DNA from: Myroides guanonis
GTDB lineage: Bacteria; Bacteroidota; Bacteroidia; Flavobacteriales; Flavobacteriaceae
NCBI RefSeq assembly: GCF_900114085.1
Contig: NZ_FORU01000013.1
Span: 1 to 64,000, forward strand
Length of the DNA stretch: 64,000 nt
Direction: 5' to 3'
Under the pieces are notes generated by a model. That model saw nothing but the letters and a program-made list of their open reading frames with translations. It was not told the origin of the DNA and did not search any database. Made by a program: the position numbers and the translations under genes. Numbering within the stretch: the stretch's first letter is position 1; each line of letters starts with the position of its first letter. Positions 62,747 through 64,000 of this stretch are shown piece by piece.

Positions 62747-64000
62747 TTTTCAGTTTTTCTCTTTTCCTTATCAATCCATTCTTGCATCTTTCTATCTTCC
62801 CAATTCTTTCCCAAGAACAAGTTGTAGTCATATACTTTCATTCCTTGTGATACAATTCCAATTCCCCAAGCAAATAATGGAATTAAGAACCACAAAAAAG
62901 AAGGTTCTGTCAATAGATTAATTGCCATTAAAAACAGATTAACAGCTAAATAGGTTGTAAGGTGCCCATAAAACTTCTTGAGTTCTTCAACTTTCTTTTT
63001 TGCTTTTATTAATACTAGCTCCTCATTGTTGTCTACTAATTCCATATCATATGTTTTTTTAATTAATATTGGTATTTTAACGATAAAATTTTCTTCTGTT
63101 TGATTTAAAATCACTTTCCTATCTGTTAATATTGCGTATCTGTTTGCAATATTTTCCAATCCAATTCCAACTCTTCTCTCGTGGTTTACTTTTTTATTGA
63201 GATTATTCTCAATCATCAGGTAATTATCTTTTTCTTTTATTGAAATATGTATAGGACTTAAGCTTGACACCTTATTATGTTTGATAACATTTTCGAGCAA
63301 CAATTGTAATGCTAATGGTACTACTTTACCTTCTTTCAGTAACAAACTATCAGGAAAACTATATGTCAGGCCATCTTCATAGCGCATCTGTAATAATTCC
63401 ATATAACTTTTAGCAAAACTAAGTTCTTCTTCTAACATTACTAATTCCTTGTTTTTCTGATCTAAAATATATCTATATATTTTTGATAGAGAATTGGTAA
63501 ACTCTTGTGCTTTTTCAGGACTCTCGTCTATTAGAGCATTTAAAACATTAAGGCTATTAAACAAAAAATGTGGATCCAGCTGATGTTTCAAACTTTCAAA
63601 TTGCGCGGATACATTTCCAGTCAATACTTTTTGTTGGGCTAAAAGCTTCTGTTGTTTACTACTTGAAAAGTAAATAGCATAAGATATATATACCAAAACC
63701 CCAAGAAAAAAACTTGTTTTCAAGATTACTTTGAAACTATCTAAAGAGAATATAGATGTCATTGATAACTGAGAGATAAACAATACATCAAACATTGCAA
63801 ACAAAAAAGAAATGAATATTGTTAGAATCAAGTTGATAAGTGCAATCAAAAAAGGGATTGTATAATAATATTCTCTTTTACTTATAATATCGTCTAAATA
63901 TATCGCTTTCCATTTTCGAATGATATTAACATTAATAAACAAAATTAATGAAGCAACCACCAAAAAATAAATTAAAAACTTACCTGTAGTAAAGATGTTA
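62737..64000 (-). CDS. LytS-type sensor histidine kinase with C-terminal 2TM domain (5' end beyond window)
   Basis: The frame stays open to the right edge of the window, so the start is outside; the first in-window start candidate is a TTG at 63963, which is probably not the true start because the upstream codons encode more of the first membrane helix (FTTGKFLIYFLVVASLILF). Then come further membrane helices, the His_kinase domain with LKHQLDPHFLFNSLNVLNAL (phospho-acceptor His), and an ATPase region with N in LLLENVIKHNK and VGIGLENIANRY. The final about 100 residues form a separate 2TM domain (ELKKFYGHLTTYLAVNLFLMAINLL). Signals to the LytTR regulator downstream. Ligand unknown. Confidence 0.92.
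   Translation of the reverse strand, partial: NIFTTGKFLIYFLVVASLILFINVNIIRKWKAIYLDDIISKREYYYTIPFLIALINLILTIFISFLFAMFDVLFISQLSMTSIFSLDSFKVILKTSFFLGVLVYISYAIYFSSSKQQKLLAQQKVLTGNVSAQFESLKHQLDPHFLFNSLNVLNALIDESPEKAQEFTNSLSKIYRYILDQKNKELVMLEEELSFAKSYMELLQMRYEDGLTYSFPDSLLLKEGKVVPLALQLLLENVIKHNKVSSLSPIHISIKEKDNYLMIENNLNKKVNHERRVGIGLENIANRYAILTDRKVILNQTEENFIVKIPILIKKTYDMELVDNNEELVLIKAKKKVEELKKFYGHLTTYLAVNLFLMAINLLTEPSFLWFLIPLFAWGIGIVSQGMKVYDYNLFLGKNWEDRKMQEWIDKEKRKTEKWS

Overview
The window is AT-rich bacterial chromosome from a member of the Flavobacteriia, most likely family Flavobacteriaceae. Several independent signs agree: a PorP/SprF-type outer-membrane protein and type IX secretion sorting domains; TANNTTTG promoter boxes in front of many genes; a large NusB; a PUR-alpha/DUF3276 protein; a LytS/2TM/LytTR module; and menaquinone (menB) metabolism. 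The genus is not resolved from sequence alone. I saw no rRNA, tRNA, CRISPR array, plasmid origin or prophage. The only mobile DNA is the right end of an IS3-family element at 1-356.

Layout. 1-3.6 kb: IS end, a secreted zinc metalloprotease, and the tiny ribosomal protein THX (32 codons). 3.7-11.1 kb: mostly minus-strand housekeeping and small operons (menB, a HipA-like kinase with DUF3037, an SPFH protein with a small membrane partner, DNA glycosylase tag, nhaA), with one plus-strand lipoprotein serine hydrolase. 11.2-24.9 kb: lipA, gap, yajC/DUF1573/nusB, an ABC exporter, DUF3276, a fluoride riboswitch controlling a CLC-type channel/antiporter, an FMN glutamate-synthase-like protein, fumC, OsmC, pirin and a lysozyme-like protein. 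25-36.2 kb: ABC-F ATPase, acetyltransferases, an alpha/beta hydrolase, flavohaemoglobin hmp behind a strong CRP/FNR-like palindrome, a uracil-DNA glycosylase relative, an amidohydrolase-SDR operon, a DnaQ-like exonuclease, rlmF and an FMN reductase. 36.9-49.5 kb: a three-gene surface operon made of a 3210-residue Cys-rich repeat protein with a gliding-motility C-terminal domain, a PorP/SprF protein and an OmpA/PD40/TPR protein. 51-64 kb: rhomboid protease, lipid acyltransferase, second pirin, glmM-like mutase, ACP phosphodiesterase, a second CLC with CBS domains, the cysE-cysK operon, two lipoproteins, and a LytTR/2TM/histidine kinase module running off the right edge.

How genes work together. 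The giant protein, SprF-like and OmpA-like genes are nearly contiguous and are expected to form a T9SS-exported surface adhesin with its outer-membrane and peptidoglycan anchor. cysE and cysK make cysteine from serine in two steps. The fluoride riboswitch and CLC form a complete sense-and-export unit. Hmp with an upstream CRP/FNR-type site at about -41 suggests nitrosative or redox control. Bidirectional hairpins separate most convergent gene pairs, so transcription units are well delimited.

Most worth a second look: the fluoride riboswitch; the helically phased 11-bp repeat array at 36417-36530; the hmp palindrome; the HipA-like/DUF3037 pair; and the two-class repeat architecture, with recent internal duplications, of the giant surface protein. 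I found no wholly unknown multi-gene system that I could defend. All calls come from reading sequence and motifs; no database search was run.
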